This document shows positions 55,216 to 64,000 of a DNA stretch of 64,000 bases, in pieces. The notes below the pieces were generated by a model. It made no database searches. It was not told the origin of the DNA and worked only from the letters and a program-made list of their open reading frames with translations. The stretch's first letter is position 1, and the number at the start of each line of letters is the position of its first letter. Both the position numbers and the translations under genes were made by a program. The DNA is from Psychrobacillus vulpis (GTDB taxonomy: Bacteria > Bacillota > Bacilli > Bacillales_A > Planococcaceae): contig NZ_VDGI01000003.1 of assembly GCF_006861825.1 (NCBI RefSeq), forward strand, positions 289,984-353,983, in the 5' to 3' direction.

Positions 55216-55809
55216 ATGTCAAAAAGTAAAACGCGAATGCTTATTGCAATCGCAATGTTAAGTAGTATTTCATTTGTTTTGATGCTGCTTGCTTTTCCGT
55301 TACCAGTATTACCAGCATATTTAAAGGTGGATTTCAGTGATATTCCGGCACTAATTGCTGCTATTACGATGGGTCCAATTGCCGGAATTCTTGTAGCATT
55401 ATTAAAAAATGTGCTAGATTGGTTATTCGCAGGTAGTCCGACAGGTGTACCGGTAGGCCATATGGCTAATTTTGTAACAAGTATTTTATTTTTAACACCA
55501 GTTTATTTGATTTATCGTAAAGCTACATCATCGAAAGGAATTACTTATGGTTTAGCTTGTGGAACGGTTTCTATGGCTATTGGGATGAGCATTTTAAATT
55601 ACTATGTATTTTTACCAATGTATTCTTATTTCTTAAATTTCCCTATGGAAACAGGAACTGCGTTATTTAATTCAATTATTTTCGGTATTTTACCGTTTAA
55701 TCTTATAAAAGGCATATTAGTAACGACAGTTATGATTGTCTTATTTAAGCGTATGAAGCCCTTACTTGATAAAGTCACGAATTCATTTCGGTTTCCAAAA
55801 ATAAATTAA
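55216..55809 (+). CDS. ribU: Riboflavin ECF transporter S component RibU
   Basis: This 197-residue integral membrane protein has about six helices and the RibU motifs LPVLPAYLKVDFSDIPALIA and LKNVLDWLFAGSPTGVPVGH. It binds riboflavin and uses the shared EcfAA'T energising module encoded elsewhere. ATG 55216 follows AGGAGAGAGG. Control by the FMN riboswitch upstream confirms the role. It supplies riboflavin independently of the biosynthetic operon, which is not in this window. Confidence 0.95.
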   Translation: MSKSKTRMLIAIAMLSSISFVLMLLAFPLPVLPAYLKVDFSDIPALIAAITMGPIAGILVALLKNVLDWLFAGSPTGVPVGHMANFVTSILFLTPVYLIYRKATSSKGITYGLACGTVSMAIGMSILNYYVFLPMYSYFLNFPMETGTALFNSIIFGILPFNLIKGILVTTVMIVLFKRMKPLLDKVTNSFRFPKIN

Positions 55810-55810
55810 A

Positions 55811-55850
55811 AAAAGGTCGTTTCTCAAGAAATAGAGAAACGGCCTTTTTG
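55811..55850 (+). terminator. Terminator after ribU
   Basis: AAAAAGGTCGTTTCTC pairs with GAGAAACGGCCTTTTT, with one wobble, around an 8-nt loop. Confidence 0.92.
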
Positions 55851-55889
55851 TTTCCAAGATTGTTCAAAATAAAGCATTTTCAAGTAAGG

Positions 55890-55973
55890 TTGGACAATCT
55901 ATCGTAAAAGTTGGACATAAAACAATAAATTTTGGACAATTAGTAGTAAAAATTGGACAATAAATAACCACTC
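55890..55973. repeat. Four-copy 21-bp TTGGACA array
   Basis: TTGGACA recurs at 55890, 55911, 55932 and 55953, an exact 21-bp period (two helical turns). Three copies continue as TTGGACAAT. The sequence between copies is A-rich and variable. It lies between the ribU terminator and the converging fer terminator. Confidence 0.85.
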
Positions 55974-56000
55974 AAGAAATTAAACTTGAGTGGTTTTGCT
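55966..56000. terminator. Terminator for fer
   Basis: AACCACTCAAG and CTTGAGTGGTT form a perfect 11-bp stem with an AT-rich loop between the array and the 3' end of the leftward fer gene. Confidence 0.82.
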
Positions 56001-56004
56001 CAAT

Positions 56005-56274
<270 letters not shown>

Positions 56275-56364
56275 TCAACTAACACGAAAAAGCTATCGTA
56301 TTCATTCTAAAGCTGTTTACATGACATTTCAACAAAAATACTTTTTTATTGTGAGGTATTCCAA

Positions 56365-57390
56365 TTGTTTTTTCATCAAATATTATTATTAGTCATACAT
56401 AAATTTCGTGGAGAACGGTCTTCTACAGCACCATTTTACTTGTTGAAAGGTAAAAAATCAGGTCAAACAATACAAGATGTGACGTATTTTAATCTACATT
56501 CTTTTTTTTCCCTTTATTCTAAGCTATCAATGGAAGAATATAAGGACGAAATCTCGACTCTTTTAGCAAATGAATATATCAAATCAAATGAATCTACCAT
56601 TTTATTAACAGAAAAAGGTCTGCATCAAATAAAGTCAATGCGTAAGCCTATGTATAATGGCTGGATATATAGAGGAAACGAGCATATTTTCTTTAGTCGA
56701 TTGGAACTAGTGGTACAAACGTTATCTTACTTTCAAGCAAGTGAGAATAAGTTTGTCCCAAATCAAAAAGATCAAACCGTTCACCAATTTGTAAGAACTT
56801 ACTTAATAGAAAATGATTTTAAAAAGCCTGGATTTGTTGTTTCATTGAAACAACAGATAATGGATTTAATTGGAAGTTCTAGCTTTGAAGATATCCACCG
56901 TGAATTATTTGTATATCGATTAAGTGGTTATGATAAAAGTGGTTTAACCTGGGAACAACTTGCTCGTTATTATAATAAAAGTGTACTTGATGTAAAGTTG
57001 TTATTTATTGAATGCTTACATATTGCTTTACATACTATAAACGCAGAAAAACATCCTGATCTGTATATCTTAACAAAAGATATTGAAGTGGTCACGCCAC
57101 TTACAGAATCAGCCATGAAAACAAATCTTTTATTTGAAAAAGGATACTCGATTGAGGAGATTGCACAAATGCGTTCTTTGAAAAAAAATACAATTGAAGA
57201 TCATGTTATAGAAATTGTATCTGCCAATCGACATTTTCCTATTTACCCTTTCATTTCAAATGATCAATTAAATAGAGTATTGCAAATCTCACATGAATTC
57301 CAAACGAAAAAATTAAAAGTGATTCGAGATCATGTTCCGGATTTAAGTTTTTTTCAAATTAGAATTGCACTTACAAAAGGGGAAACATGA
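56365..57390 (+). CDS. ypbB: YpbB, helix-turn-helix protein upstream of RecQ
   Basis: This 341-residue protein matches the YpbB family: N-terminal winged-helix-like part (RGERSSTAPFYLLKGKKSGQ), helical middle and a C-terminal HTH-40-type module (LLFEKGYSIEEIAQMRSLKKNTIEDHVIEI, about 250-280), found fused to or beside RecQ helicases. TTG 56365 after GTGAGGT is the likely start. It overlaps no gene but ends two bases before recQ, so the two act as a pair. Confidence 0.82.
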   Translation: MFFHQILLLVIHKFRGERSSTAPFYLLKGKKSGQTIQDVTYFNLHSFFSLYSKLSMEEYKDEISTLLANEYIKSNESTILLTEKGLHQIKSMRKPMYNGWIYRGNEHIFFSRLELVVQTLSYFQASENKFVPNQKDQTVHQFVRTYLIENDFKKPGFVVSLKQQIMDLIGSSSFEDIHRELFVYRLSGYDKSGLTWEQLARYYNKSVLDVKLLFIECLHIALHTINAEKHPDLYILTKDIEVVTPLTESAMKTNLLFEKGYSIEEIAQMRSLKKNTIEDHVIEIVSANRHFPIYPFISNDQLNRVLQISHEFQTKKLKVIRDHVPDLSFFQIRIALTKGET

Positions 57391-57391
57391 A

Positions 57392-58804
57392 ATGGATAGG
57401 TTGACGGAAGTACTTCAACAAAAATTTGGTTATTCCGCTTTTCGAGATGGTCAAAAGGAAATTATCGAACAAGTGATAGCTGGAAAAGATGTAATTGCAA
57501 TCCTCCCAACTGGTATGGGGAAATCATTATTATTTCAATTACCAGCTTATTTAGTAGAGGGCACAGTTGTGATCGTTTCACCACTTCTATCTTTAATGCA
57601 GGATCAAGTGGAGCAATTGAAAATAATGGGAGAGAAACGAGTAGTAGCGATCAATTCTTTTTTATCTTTTGAAGAAAAGGAATTTGTACTTCGAAACTTG
57701 TCCACCTTTAAATTTATTTTTACCTCTCCTGAAATGCTTCAAAATGAACGCTTTAATCGGATGTTATCAACTATTCAAATTGCATACATAGTGGCAGATG
57801 AAGCGCATTGCATATCGCAATGGGGATTCGATTTTCGCCCAGATTATTTAAGAATTTCTAGCTGGTTAAAATCTTTTAAGGAAACAAATGTGCTTGCATT
57901 AACGGCTACAGCAACTAAAAAAGTAGTAAGCGATATCAAATCCACATTACATATGAAAGAGCCTTATGAGTTTATTCATTCGATAGATCGACCATCTATA
58001 GCATATGAAGTAAAGGAATTAGAAAATCAGCAGGAAAAAGTACAGTGGATTATTGGGAGAATAACTACAACAAACGGCCCAGGAATTTTATATACTCAAT
58101 CAAGAAAGAAATCAGAATTTTATGCAGAAGAACTCCGTAATAGAGGGATTCGTGTTGCATTCTATCATGCTAAAATGGAGCAAGATGATCGTATTCTCAT
58201 CCAGCAACAGTTTCAACAAGGTAAACTCGATTGGGTTTGTGCTACTAATGCGTTTGGGATGGGAATTCATAAGGATAATATTCGTCAAATAATCCATGAT
58301 CATATCCCAACATCTATTGCTAGCTATGTGCAGGAAGTAGGCAGAGCAGCAAGGGATGGTAACCAATCCCTTGCTTCCCTTGTTTATACGAGTTCAGATG
58401 TTGAACAAGCTTATTATGTTGCTATGCAAGACTTTCCAGAAGATGCAGATATACAACTATTCTACCGTTCAGAAAGCACGGAAATACAGTTACCTGAAAC
58501 TACTACACGTATATTAAGTTATTGGAAAGAAGTATTATCTGAACAAGAAACTATTGATTTATTTCGAAATATTAAACAAAAAAAATGGTTGGAAATACAG
58601 AGCTTATTTTCATTGTTTCAAAATGACCTATGTATTAGAGAGCAGCTATTAAACAACTTCGATGAGTATCTTGAAAAAAGACCTAGTAATTGTTGTAATG
58701 TATGTTCATTTGATATTCGAGATGTGTTGGAACAAAGAAATCAAACAGAAGTAGAGAAACAACAACTAAATTGGGTATATCGACTAAATGAACTGTTGCA
58801 TTAA
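57392..58804 (+). CDS. recQ: ATP-dependent DNA helicase RecQ (RecS-type)
   Basis: This 470-residue short RecQ has motif 0/I (FGYSAFRDGQKEI, LPTGMGKSLLFQLP), motif II ADEAHCISQWGFDFRPDY, motif III ALTATAT, IV-VI (FYHAKM, ATNAFGMGIHK, QEVGRAARDG) and an abbreviated zinc-like Cys cluster (NCCNVCSFD). It unwinds DNA 3' to 5' in repair. The HRDC domain is absent, as in RecS. ATG 57392 follows AAGGGG. Confidence 0.93.
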   Translation: MDRLTEVLQQKFGYSAFRDGQKEIIEQVIAGKDVIAILPTGMGKSLLFQLPAYLVEGTVVIVSPLLSLMQDQVEQLKIMGEKRVVAINSFLSFEEKEFVLRNLSTFKFIFTSPEMLQNERFNRMLSTIQIAYIVADEAHCISQWGFDFRPDYLRISSWLKSFKETNVLALTATATKKVVSDIKSTLHMKEPYEFIHSIDRPSIAYEVKELENQQEKVQWIIGRITTTNGPGILYTQSRKKSEFYAEELRNRGIRVAFYHAKMEQDDRILIQQQFQQGKLDWVCATNAFGMGIHKDNIRQIIHDHIPTSIASYVQEVGRAARDGNQSLASLVYTSSDVEQAYYVAMQDFPEDADIQLFYRSESTEIQLPETTTRILSYWKEVLSEQETIDLFRNIKQKKWLEIQSLFSLFQNDLCIREQLLNNFDEYLEKRPSNCCNVCSFDIRDVLEQRNQTEVEKQQLNWVYRLNELLH

Positions 58805-58891
58805 ATAGTATTCCCAACGAGAAGTTTACTTTTTCAACAAAATTCGTCATAATAGAGTTAGTAATGAAGGAATGAATGGAGTTTGAACAAT

Positions 58892-59518
58892 ATGAATAAT
58901 GATGATTACCAAAAAAAAATTGATGAACATCGACAATCGATTGGTCACGAAGATGATCAAGTAGAGTCTAGAAGAAGTAGAAGAGCAACATATTCGAAAA
59001 AGCCTAAGAAAAAATCTAAAAACTTACTTTTACCTTCTTTATTTTTTGTGTTTATTTTAATACCTGTTTGTATACTAATCTATGTTAAATTTTTCTACGT
59101 TCCTGAAGTAGAAAATGAGGAAGTATCTAGTAAAGGTGTTATCCACGTTGAAACAAAACCAATATCAAATGTAGGTAACAAAGAAGATAACGAGGAAAGT
59201 GAAGATAAAGAAGATTCTAGTTCTGAAAAAACAGAAACAGAAACTAATACAGAAACAACTGCTCCAAAAACAGAAGAGAATGATGAAACAAATGTAGAAG
59301 AGCCAAAACAAGAACAAAAAGAAGAAGTAAAAACAGAGCCAAAAGAAGAAATAAAAGCGGAAAACCAATCTAAAACACATATTGTGCGAGAAAACGAAAC
59401 ACTTTATCGTATTGCGATGAATTATTATAATAATCCTGATGCTGTAGAGAAAATTAAAGCGGCGAATGGTTTATCATCGAATAATATTTCAGCTGGTCAA
59501 CAGTTGATTTTGCCGTAA
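58892..59518 (+). CDS. Membrane-anchored LysM protein (YpbE-like)
   Basis: This roughly 208-residue protein has a charged cytoplasmic N-terminus (Arg/Lys-rich KKPKKKSKN), a transmembrane helix (about 46-66), a long Glu/Lys/Thr-rich disordered linker (about 70-155) and a C-terminal LysM domain (HIVRENETLYRIAMNYYNNP...ISAGQQLILP). It probably binds peptidoglycan outside the membrane. TTG 58883 is an alternative start. Its place after recQ matches ypbE in Bacillus. Confidence 0.85.
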   Translation: MNNDDYQKKIDEHRQSIGHEDDQVESRRSRRATYSKKPKKKSKNLLLPSLFFVFILIPVCILIYVKFFYVPEVENEEVSSKGVIHVETKPISNVGNKEDNEESEDKEDSSSEKTETETNTETTAPKTEENDETNVEEPKQEQKEEVKTEPKEEIKAENQSKTHIVRENETLYRIAMNYYNNPDAVEKIKAANGLSSNNISAGQQLILP

Positions 59519-59592
59519 AAAGTGTATAAAAGAAGGATAATTATAACTTTTGTAGAATATATAAATATATCCCGTTTGGAAGAGGTGTTTAG

Positions 59593-60222
59593 ATGTTTGT
59601 TAAAAGTGTAATGATTCCAAAAGAAAAATGTTTAACTGTAAATGTTAATACTCCTGTATTGGAAGCACTTCATAAGCTAGAAGAGCGAGAAATAGATGCA
59701 TTACCAATACTAGAAAATGGAACATATAAAGGTATGTTCAATAAATACCTTCTATACAAAGCGTATTACTTTAGTGGTTTAGATAAAGAAACATTTTTAA
59801 AACAAACTTCTGTATTGGATATTGTTACGAGAGAAGATACGTTTGTAAACTTAGAAGATGTATTTGAAAAAGCATTAGTAAAACTATATGATTTTCCAAT
59901 TATTGCAGTGTTAGACGAAGGTAAGTTTCTTGGAATCGTTACAAGATACGATACGATTACCCAATTCAAAAGTGCATTTGGTATGAACAGTCAAGGAACA
60001 CGATTAACATTAACTGCTATTGAATCAGAAGGACGTATATTAAAAGTGTCTGATATTCTGCACAAATACCATACACCTGTAATATCACTTGTTACATTCG
60101 ATGAAACAGATAAGCTAGTACGTCGAATTGTACTTAAAATTGAAAATGATCATAAAACGGATCGAATAATTGCAGATCTCGAAAAATCAGGATTTCGCGT
60201 ACTCCATATTGAAAAAGATTGA
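59593..60222 (+). CDS. CBS-domain protein
   Basis: This 209-residue protein has a tandem CBS pair (about 5-60, LTVNVNTPVLEALHKLEEREIDALPILENG; about 75-130, VNLEDVFEKALVKLYDFPIIAVLDEGKFLGIVTRYD) and a C-terminal ACT-like alpha/beta domain (about 140-205). Such proteins sense adenine nucleotides or c-di-AMP, but no ligand can be assigned. GGAAGAGG precedes the ATG. A terminator follows. Confidence 0.82.
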   Translation: MFVKSVMIPKEKCLTVNVNTPVLEALHKLEEREIDALPILENGTYKGMFNKYLLYKAYYFSGLDKETFLKQTSVLDIVTREDTFVNLEDVFEKALVKLYDFPIIAVLDEGKFLGIVTRYDTITQFKSAFGMNSQGTRLTLTAIESEGRILKVSDILHKYHTPVISLVTFDETDKLVRRIVLKIENDHKTDRIIADLEKSGFRVLHIEKD

Positions 60223-60252
60223 TAATATAATCAGTATTGAAACGCACTAGAG

Positions 60253-60277
60253 GACAGGGATTGAACCCTGTCTTTTT
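60253..60277 (+). terminator. Terminator after the CBS gene
   Basis: GACAGGG-ATTGAA-CCCTGTC is followed by TTTTT. Confidence 0.9.
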
Positions 60278-60302
60278 GTATGCTTAATTAGGAGGACTGC
60301 AG

Positions 60303-61079
60303 TTGAAATATGTCATTGTAGTTATTTTTTTAGTCCTACTCCTTTTATTTCTTTATATGCTTTATTTAGCGTTTCAAGTAAACGTAAAAAAGCATACATT
60401 TCGTATAAATGAAATGAAGGATGGGCAACAATTTCATCTATTCTTTATTTCAGATATCCATCGAAGGAAAATATCGGATAAGCTCATCTATTCACTTATG
60501 GGGGCAGTAGATATTGTTGTAATTGGAGGAGACTTAACAGAAAAAGGAGTACCTCTGAAGCGCACGGAGAAGAACTTACAATTGCTGAGTAAACTAGGGG
60601 AAGTTTATTATGTATATGGAAATAATGATCGAGAGGTGGGAGAACAATTATTAAATTCCCTCCTTGCAGAAAATGGAGTTTGCATATTAAATAATAAGTC
60701 GGTAGCAATAAACACTGATTTTACTCCCATTCGCCTTGTTGGCATTAATGATGGATTTAGTGGTAAGGTTAATATATATGATGCATTTCAAGATGTAGTA
60801 AAAGATGAGATTATTATTTTTGTAACCCATGCACCTGCATTTTTTCATAATGCAAAAAGAGTAGCAAGCCCTCATCTACTACTAGCAGGACATTTACATG
60901 GAGGTCAAATTCGTTTTGGTCCTTTTGGAATTTATGAGAATGGTGCATTTAAATTAAAAGAAAATAGTGCAGAATTAGTGAGTAATGGTTTTGGTACAAC
61001 TGGTGTTCCATTCAGATTAGGTGCAAAATCAGAATGTCATGTCATCACATTATTTGGTAGTGCAGAAAGAAATGAATAG
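60303..61079 (+). CDS. Membrane-anchored metallophosphoesterase (YpbG-like)
   Basis: This 258-residue protein has an N-terminal helix (about 3-26) and a calcineurin-like domain with all five blocks: SDIHRRK, GGDLTEKG, YGNNDRE, VTHAP and AGHLHGGQ. It binds two metals and cleaves a phosphoester of unknown identity, probably outside or at the membrane. TTG 60303 follows GGAGG. YpbG has this location in Bacillus. Confidence 0.88.
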   Translation: MKYVIVVIFLVLLLLFLYMLYLAFQVNVKKHTFRINEMKDGQQFHLFFISDIHRRKISDKLIYSLMGAVDIVVIGGDLTEKGVPLKRTEKNLQLLSKLGEVYYVYGNNDREVGEQLLNSLLAENGVCILNNKSVAINTDFTPIRLVGINDGFSGKVNIYDAFQDVVKDEIIIFVTHAPAFFHNAKRVASPHLLLAGHLHGGQIRFGPFGIYENGAFKLKENSAELVSNGFGTTGVPFRLGAKSECHVITLFGSAERNE

Positions 61080-61105
61080 TAGAATGTTGGAAGGAAGTTT
61101 TACGG

Positions 61106-62077
61106 TTGGAACAGAAAGTAGATGTATTAATAATTGGTGGAGGACCCTGCGGACTTGCTGCCGCAATTTCGATTCAAGATCTTGGATTGAATTGTATTGT
61201 TATTGAAAAGGGAAATATTGTGGAAGCGATTTATAATTATCCTACACACCAAACGTTTTTTAGTACGAGTGAAAAATTAGCAATTGGAGACGTTCCATTT
61301 ATTGTAGAAGAGAGAAAACCAAAGCGAAATCAAGCTCTTGTTTACTATAGAGAAGTGGTAAAATTAAGAAATATTCAAGTAAATAAATATGAGTCTGTAA
61401 ACAGTGTGGAAAAGCAGGAAAACTCTTTTCTAGTTACTACATCAAAAGCTAAGTACAGATCGGATTATGTTATTGTTGCCACAGGCTACTATGATAATCC
61501 GAATTATATGGGGATTCCTGGTGAAGATTTACAGAAAGTCCGCCATTATTTCAAAGAAGGACATCCATACTTTGCTCAAAATGTTTTAGTTATTGGTGGT
61601 AAAAATTCTGCAATAGACGCTGCATTAGAGTTAAATAAGGCTGGTGCCAACGTGACTGTCGCATACAGAGGGAGCGACTACTCACCAAGTATTAAACCTT
61701 GGATATTACCTGAGTTTGATGGATTAGTAAGAAACAAAGAAATTGATATGCATTTTGATACAGAAGTTTTATCCATTGATGAACAGTTTGTTTATTTAAG
61801 AAGTGCTAATGGTGACTTTCAAGTCGCAAATGATTTTGTTTTTGCAATGACCGGTTACCATCCGGATCATTTATTTTTAGAGAAAATGGGAGTTCAAATC
61901 GATCAATCGTCCGGCAGACCAATTTATCATACTGATACGATGGAAACGAATGTAGAAGGCATATTCATAGCCGGTGTAATTGCTGCAGGAAATAATGCAA
62001 ATGAAATATTTATTGAGAATGGACGATTCCACGGCATACAAATAGCTCAGGAAATAGAAAGAAAACGAAAAGGCTAA
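61106..62077 (+). CDS. bdr: Bacilliredoxin reductase Bdr (YpdA)
   Basis: This 323-residue flavoprotein has an FAD site (VLIIGGGPCGLAAAIS, with the conserved Cys15) and an NADPH site (VLVIGGKNSAIDAALEL), but no CxxC, as expected for YpdA. It regenerates bacilliredoxins in the bacillithiol system. The C-terminal GIFIAGVIAAGNNANEIFIE binds FAD. The start is TTG 61106 after an AAGGAAG site; spacing is long. Confidence 0.92.
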   Translation: MEQKVDVLIIGGGPCGLAAAISIQDLGLNCIVIEKGNIVEAIYNYPTHQTFFSTSEKLAIGDVPFIVEERKPKRNQALVYYREVVKLRNIQVNKYESVNSVEKQENSFLVTTSKAKYRSDYVIVATGYYDNPNYMGIPGEDLQKVRHYFKEGHPYFAQNVLVIGGKNSAIDAALELNKAGANVTVAYRGSDYSPSIKPWILPEFDGLVRNKEIDMHFDTEVLSIDEQFVYLRSANGDFQVANDFVFAMTGYHPDHLFLEKMGVQIDQSSGRPIYHTDTMETNVEGIFIAGVIAAGNNANEIFIENGRFHGIQIAQEIERKRKG

Positions 62078-62103
62078 AAATGGCCTTTTCGCTTCAGTAT
62101 AAA

Positions 62104-62155
62104 GACAAAAGGTTTTCGTGAATGTACGGCATTTCTGAAACCTTTTGTTTTTTTG
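62104..62155 (+). terminator. Terminator after bdr
   Basis: ACAAAAGGTTT pairs with AAACCTTTTGT across a 29-nt loop and is followed by TTTTTT. Confidence 0.8.
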
Positions 62156-62169
62156 TGCATTTTTCTTTC

Positions 62170-62480
62170 TAATTCCGAGAGTGTCCATGGCCTCGCACGA
62201 GCCTAGTGAGGGCACTGGAAAGACTTCTTATTCATAGGGTTGTCAATATTCCAACGAATAAGAAAATCGTTGAAACGGCTCCCTTTCCGGAGGCCACTGA
62301 AAAAGTCCATATAGTTTCACTTTTAATGAAGTTCCCCCGTAGTTTTCCGAAGCTTACCGCTCGCTTTCCACGGGCGAAGAATTTAGCCTCCTCGTCGCAA
62401 GCTCCTGTGGGGTCTAAATTACTACGCTTTCCCGCTGGAGTCGAGCGGACGCTTCTCCAAACAACACATAGTTTCACACA
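62170..62480. repeat. GC-rich repeat debris beside the IS element
   Basis: Fragments of the same intergenic repeat seen elsewhere in the window occur here: CGCTCGCTTTCCACGGGCGA and CCTCCTCGTCGC near 62360-62395, CCGCTGGAGTCGAGCGGACG near 62430, and GGCCACTGAAAAAGTCC near 62293. An ORF-like frame through it is a composition artefact. The rest of 62078-62533 shows no gene. Confidence 0.6.
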
Positions 62481-64000
62481 ATTCCTTCCTTCTCCATTAT
62501 AATAAAAGTACTAATATGCAGGTGGTGCTTCCTATGATTTCAAACCAAGAAACCCTCAACTTAAGCCCGTTCTTGGCGATTTACGATATCGTCGTCCCAA
62601 AAGATAATATGCTTCGCCAAATTAATGAACTTGTTGATTTCACATTCATTCTCGAGGAATTAAAAAGTAAATATTGCCTGGATAATGGACGCAATGCAGT
62701 GCCACCGATTCGTATGTTTAAATATTTACTGCTGAAGTCAATCTTCGACTTGTCGGATGTAGACATAGTAGAGCGTTCGAAATATGATATGTCCTTTAAA
62801 TATTTCTTGGGGATGGCCCCGGAAGATCCTGTTATCGATCCAAGTTCATTAACGAAATTCCGTAAACTTCGTCTTCAAGACGTGGGTTTATTAGACATGC
62901 TTATTTATAAGACTGTTGATATCGCATTGGAAAAAGATCTGATTAAAAGTAAAACCATCATCGTGGATTCCACACATACGAAATCACGCTATAACCAAAA
63001 ATCACCCAAAGAATTTCTAATGGAGAAATCAAAAAGTGTACGAAAAGCAGTCTATCAAATTGATGAGTCAATGAAAGAAAAGTTCCCCTCAAAAAACACT
63101 TCTGACGAAGTGAAAAAGGAAGTAGATTATTGCTGGGAGATTATTAATGTTGTCGAAAAAGAAGCGCATATTGCACGAATTCCGGCTGTTCAGGAAAAAT
63201 TAAATGTATTAAAAGAAGTAGTGGAGGATTTTACGGAACATCTTGATTTCTCAATGGATCAGGATGCACGTGTGGGTCACAAAACGGAAGATACTTCATT
63301 TTTCGGCTATAAAACACACGTCGCAATGAATGATGAACGACTAATTACAGCTGCAATTGTGACAACAGGTGAAAAAAGTGATGGGAAATATCTGCAAGAA
63401 TTGATTGAGAAAAGCCGAAAAACAGGTATGGAAATAAAAACGGTTATCGGGGATTCCGCCTATTCGGAAAAAGATAATATTCAATATGCAAAGAAAAACA
63501 AAATGGAATTGATATCAAAATTGAATCCGATGATTACACAAGGTGGCCGTGCGGAGGAAGACGAATTTGAGTTCAATAAAGATGCAGGAATGTTTGTTTG
63601 TAAGGCTGGGCATATGGCTATTCGTAAAGCAGGCACACTAAAGAAAATTAAAGGTAGGAATCCACGTCAAACGTATTATTTTGATATTAAAAAATGTCAG
63701 GTCTGTCCTCTTAGAGATGGGTGTTATAAAGAAGGCGCCAAAAGTAAAACGTATTCTGTCACAATTAAATCGACGGAACATAAAGACCATGAAGTATTTC
63801 AAAATACCGAAGGTTTTAAAGAAAAGGCAAAACAACGCTATAAGATTGAGGCGAAAAATAGTGAACTAAAACATAGACACGGGTATGATGTAGCATCATC
63901 CGCGGGTCTATTCGGTATACAGATGCAAGGTGCAATGGCAATCTTTGCAGTAAATCTGAAAAGAATTATGAGCCTATTGAAGGAAGAAAAGTAAAAAAAA
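62481..64000 (+). mobile_element. IS1182-type insertion sequence, right end beyond window
   Basis: The transposase gene ends six bases before the window edge, so the right inverted repeat and target duplication are out of view. I could not fix the left end; it should lie between the GC-rich repeat (to about 62480) and the start codon. Confidence 0.55.
62534..63994 (+). CDS. IS1182-family transposase
   Basis: This 486-residue DDE transposase has the IS1182 start (LNLSPFLAIYDIVVPKDNMLRQIN), catalytic Asp145 (IIVDSTHTKSRYN), Asp307 (VIGDSAYSEKDN) and Glu439 (YKIEAKNSELK), and a Cys-rich zinc-like insert (CKAGH...CQVCPLRDGC) between the last two. The protein is intact. ATG 62534 follows GGTGG. 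It is the only transposase in the window and could mobilise related copies. Confidence 0.9.
   Translation: MISNQETLNLSPFLAIYDIVVPKDNMLRQINELVDFTFILEELKSKYCLDNGRNAVPPIRMFKYLLLKSIFDLSDVDIVERSKYDMSFKYFLGMAPEDPVIDPSSLTKFRKLRLQDVGLLDMLIYKTVDIALEKDLIKSKTIIVDSTHTKSRYNQKSPKEFLMEKSKSVRKAVYQIDESMKEKFPSKNTSDEVKKEVDYCWEIINVVEKEAHIARIPAVQEKLNVLKEVVEDFTEHLDFSMDQDARVGHKTEDTSFFGYKTHVAMNDERLITAAIVTTGEKSDGKYLQELIEKSRKTGMEIKTVIGDSAYSEKDNIQYAKKNKMELISKLNPMITQGGRAEEDEFEFNKDAGMFVCKAGHMAIRKAGTLKKIKGRNPRQTYYFDIKKCQVCPLRDGCYKEGAKSKTYSVTIKSTEHKDHEVFQNTEGFKEKAKQRYKIEAKNSELKHRHGYDVASSAGLFGIQMQGAMAIFAVNLKRIMSLLKEEK

Noticed and set aside
55890..55973. Possible plasmid-type replication origin because of iterons
   Set aside because: Only four short 7-9 bp repeats, no AT-rich melting region, no rep gene, and the surroundings are core chromosome.
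59165..59380. Phe-rich antisense ORF
   Set aside because: It is the complement of the Glu/Lys/Thr-rich linker of the LysM protein and has no start signal.
62206..62502. 98-codon ORF upstream of the IS1182 transposase
   Set aside because: It crosses GC-rich repeat fragments, lacks a plausible start context and has no family resemblance.

Overview
The window is a low-GC, almost entirely chromosomal segment from an endospore-forming member of the Bacillales. Gene content and local order follow the Bacillus subtilis plan (miaA-hfq, glnR-glnA, lexA/yneA-yneB-ynzC-tkt-yneF, fur-xerD-deoB, spoIIAA-spoIIAB-sigF-spoVAF-lysA, ribT-ypuF-scpA-scpB, rluB-resABCDE-sigX-rsiX-ribU-fer-ypbB-recQ). Deletions relative to that plan, frequent TTG starts and dispersed GC-rich intergenic repeats suggest a Planococcaceae/Caryophanaceae genome (Psychrobacillus-like). 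The family name is inference; the order-level call is solid. No rRNA, tRNA or CRISPR array was seen.

Layout. 1-4300: tRNA modification/Hfq, a rhodanese, a PLP enzyme and the nitrogen-control operon glnRA with two GlnR boxes. 4300-17250: an accessory zone with a decayed GerAB-type permease, an orphan sugar aminotransferase, a DUF3291 protein, a three-gene peptide-type ABC exporter, acetyltransferases, an SOS-controlled YolD pair, a phage-like M23 lysin, several gene remnants and one MITE-like element. 17250-20700: a TetR regulator with its operator, an amino-acid ABC importer and an OsmC protein. 20700-28900: the divergent SOS locus lexA/yneAB, then tkt, yneF, HMG-CoA lyase and thiolase. 28900-32600: a second MITE-like element with perfect 18-bp inverted ends, an aldo/keto reductase, NudF and a SpoIIM-like membrane protein. 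32600-41600: fur, xerD, nucleoside catabolism (deoB-pdp), the sigma-F operon behind a sigma-H promoter, spoVAF and lysA. 41600-49400: ribT, scpAB, a D,D-carboxypeptidase, rluB and cytochrome c maturation genes resABC. 49400-50200: a repeat-rich gap. 50200-62100: resDE, the sigX-rsiX pair, an FMN-riboswitch-controlled riboflavin importer, ferredoxin, ypbB-recQ, LysM, CBS and phosphoesterase proteins and bacilliredoxin reductase. 62100-64000: GC-rich repeat debris and an IS1182-type transposase running to the window edge.

How it fits together: housekeeping and developmental operons are conserved and well punctuated by terminators. The variable parts are gaps that collected repeats, decayed genes and small unrecognised ORFs. 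Nothing here is a clear new defence or biosynthetic system. The least explained signals are the palindromic composite repeats (16441-17072, 29918-30421), the 124-bp tandem repeat between resC and resD, the four-copy 21-bp TTGGACA array beside fer, and a probable AUU-initiated carboxypeptidase gene.
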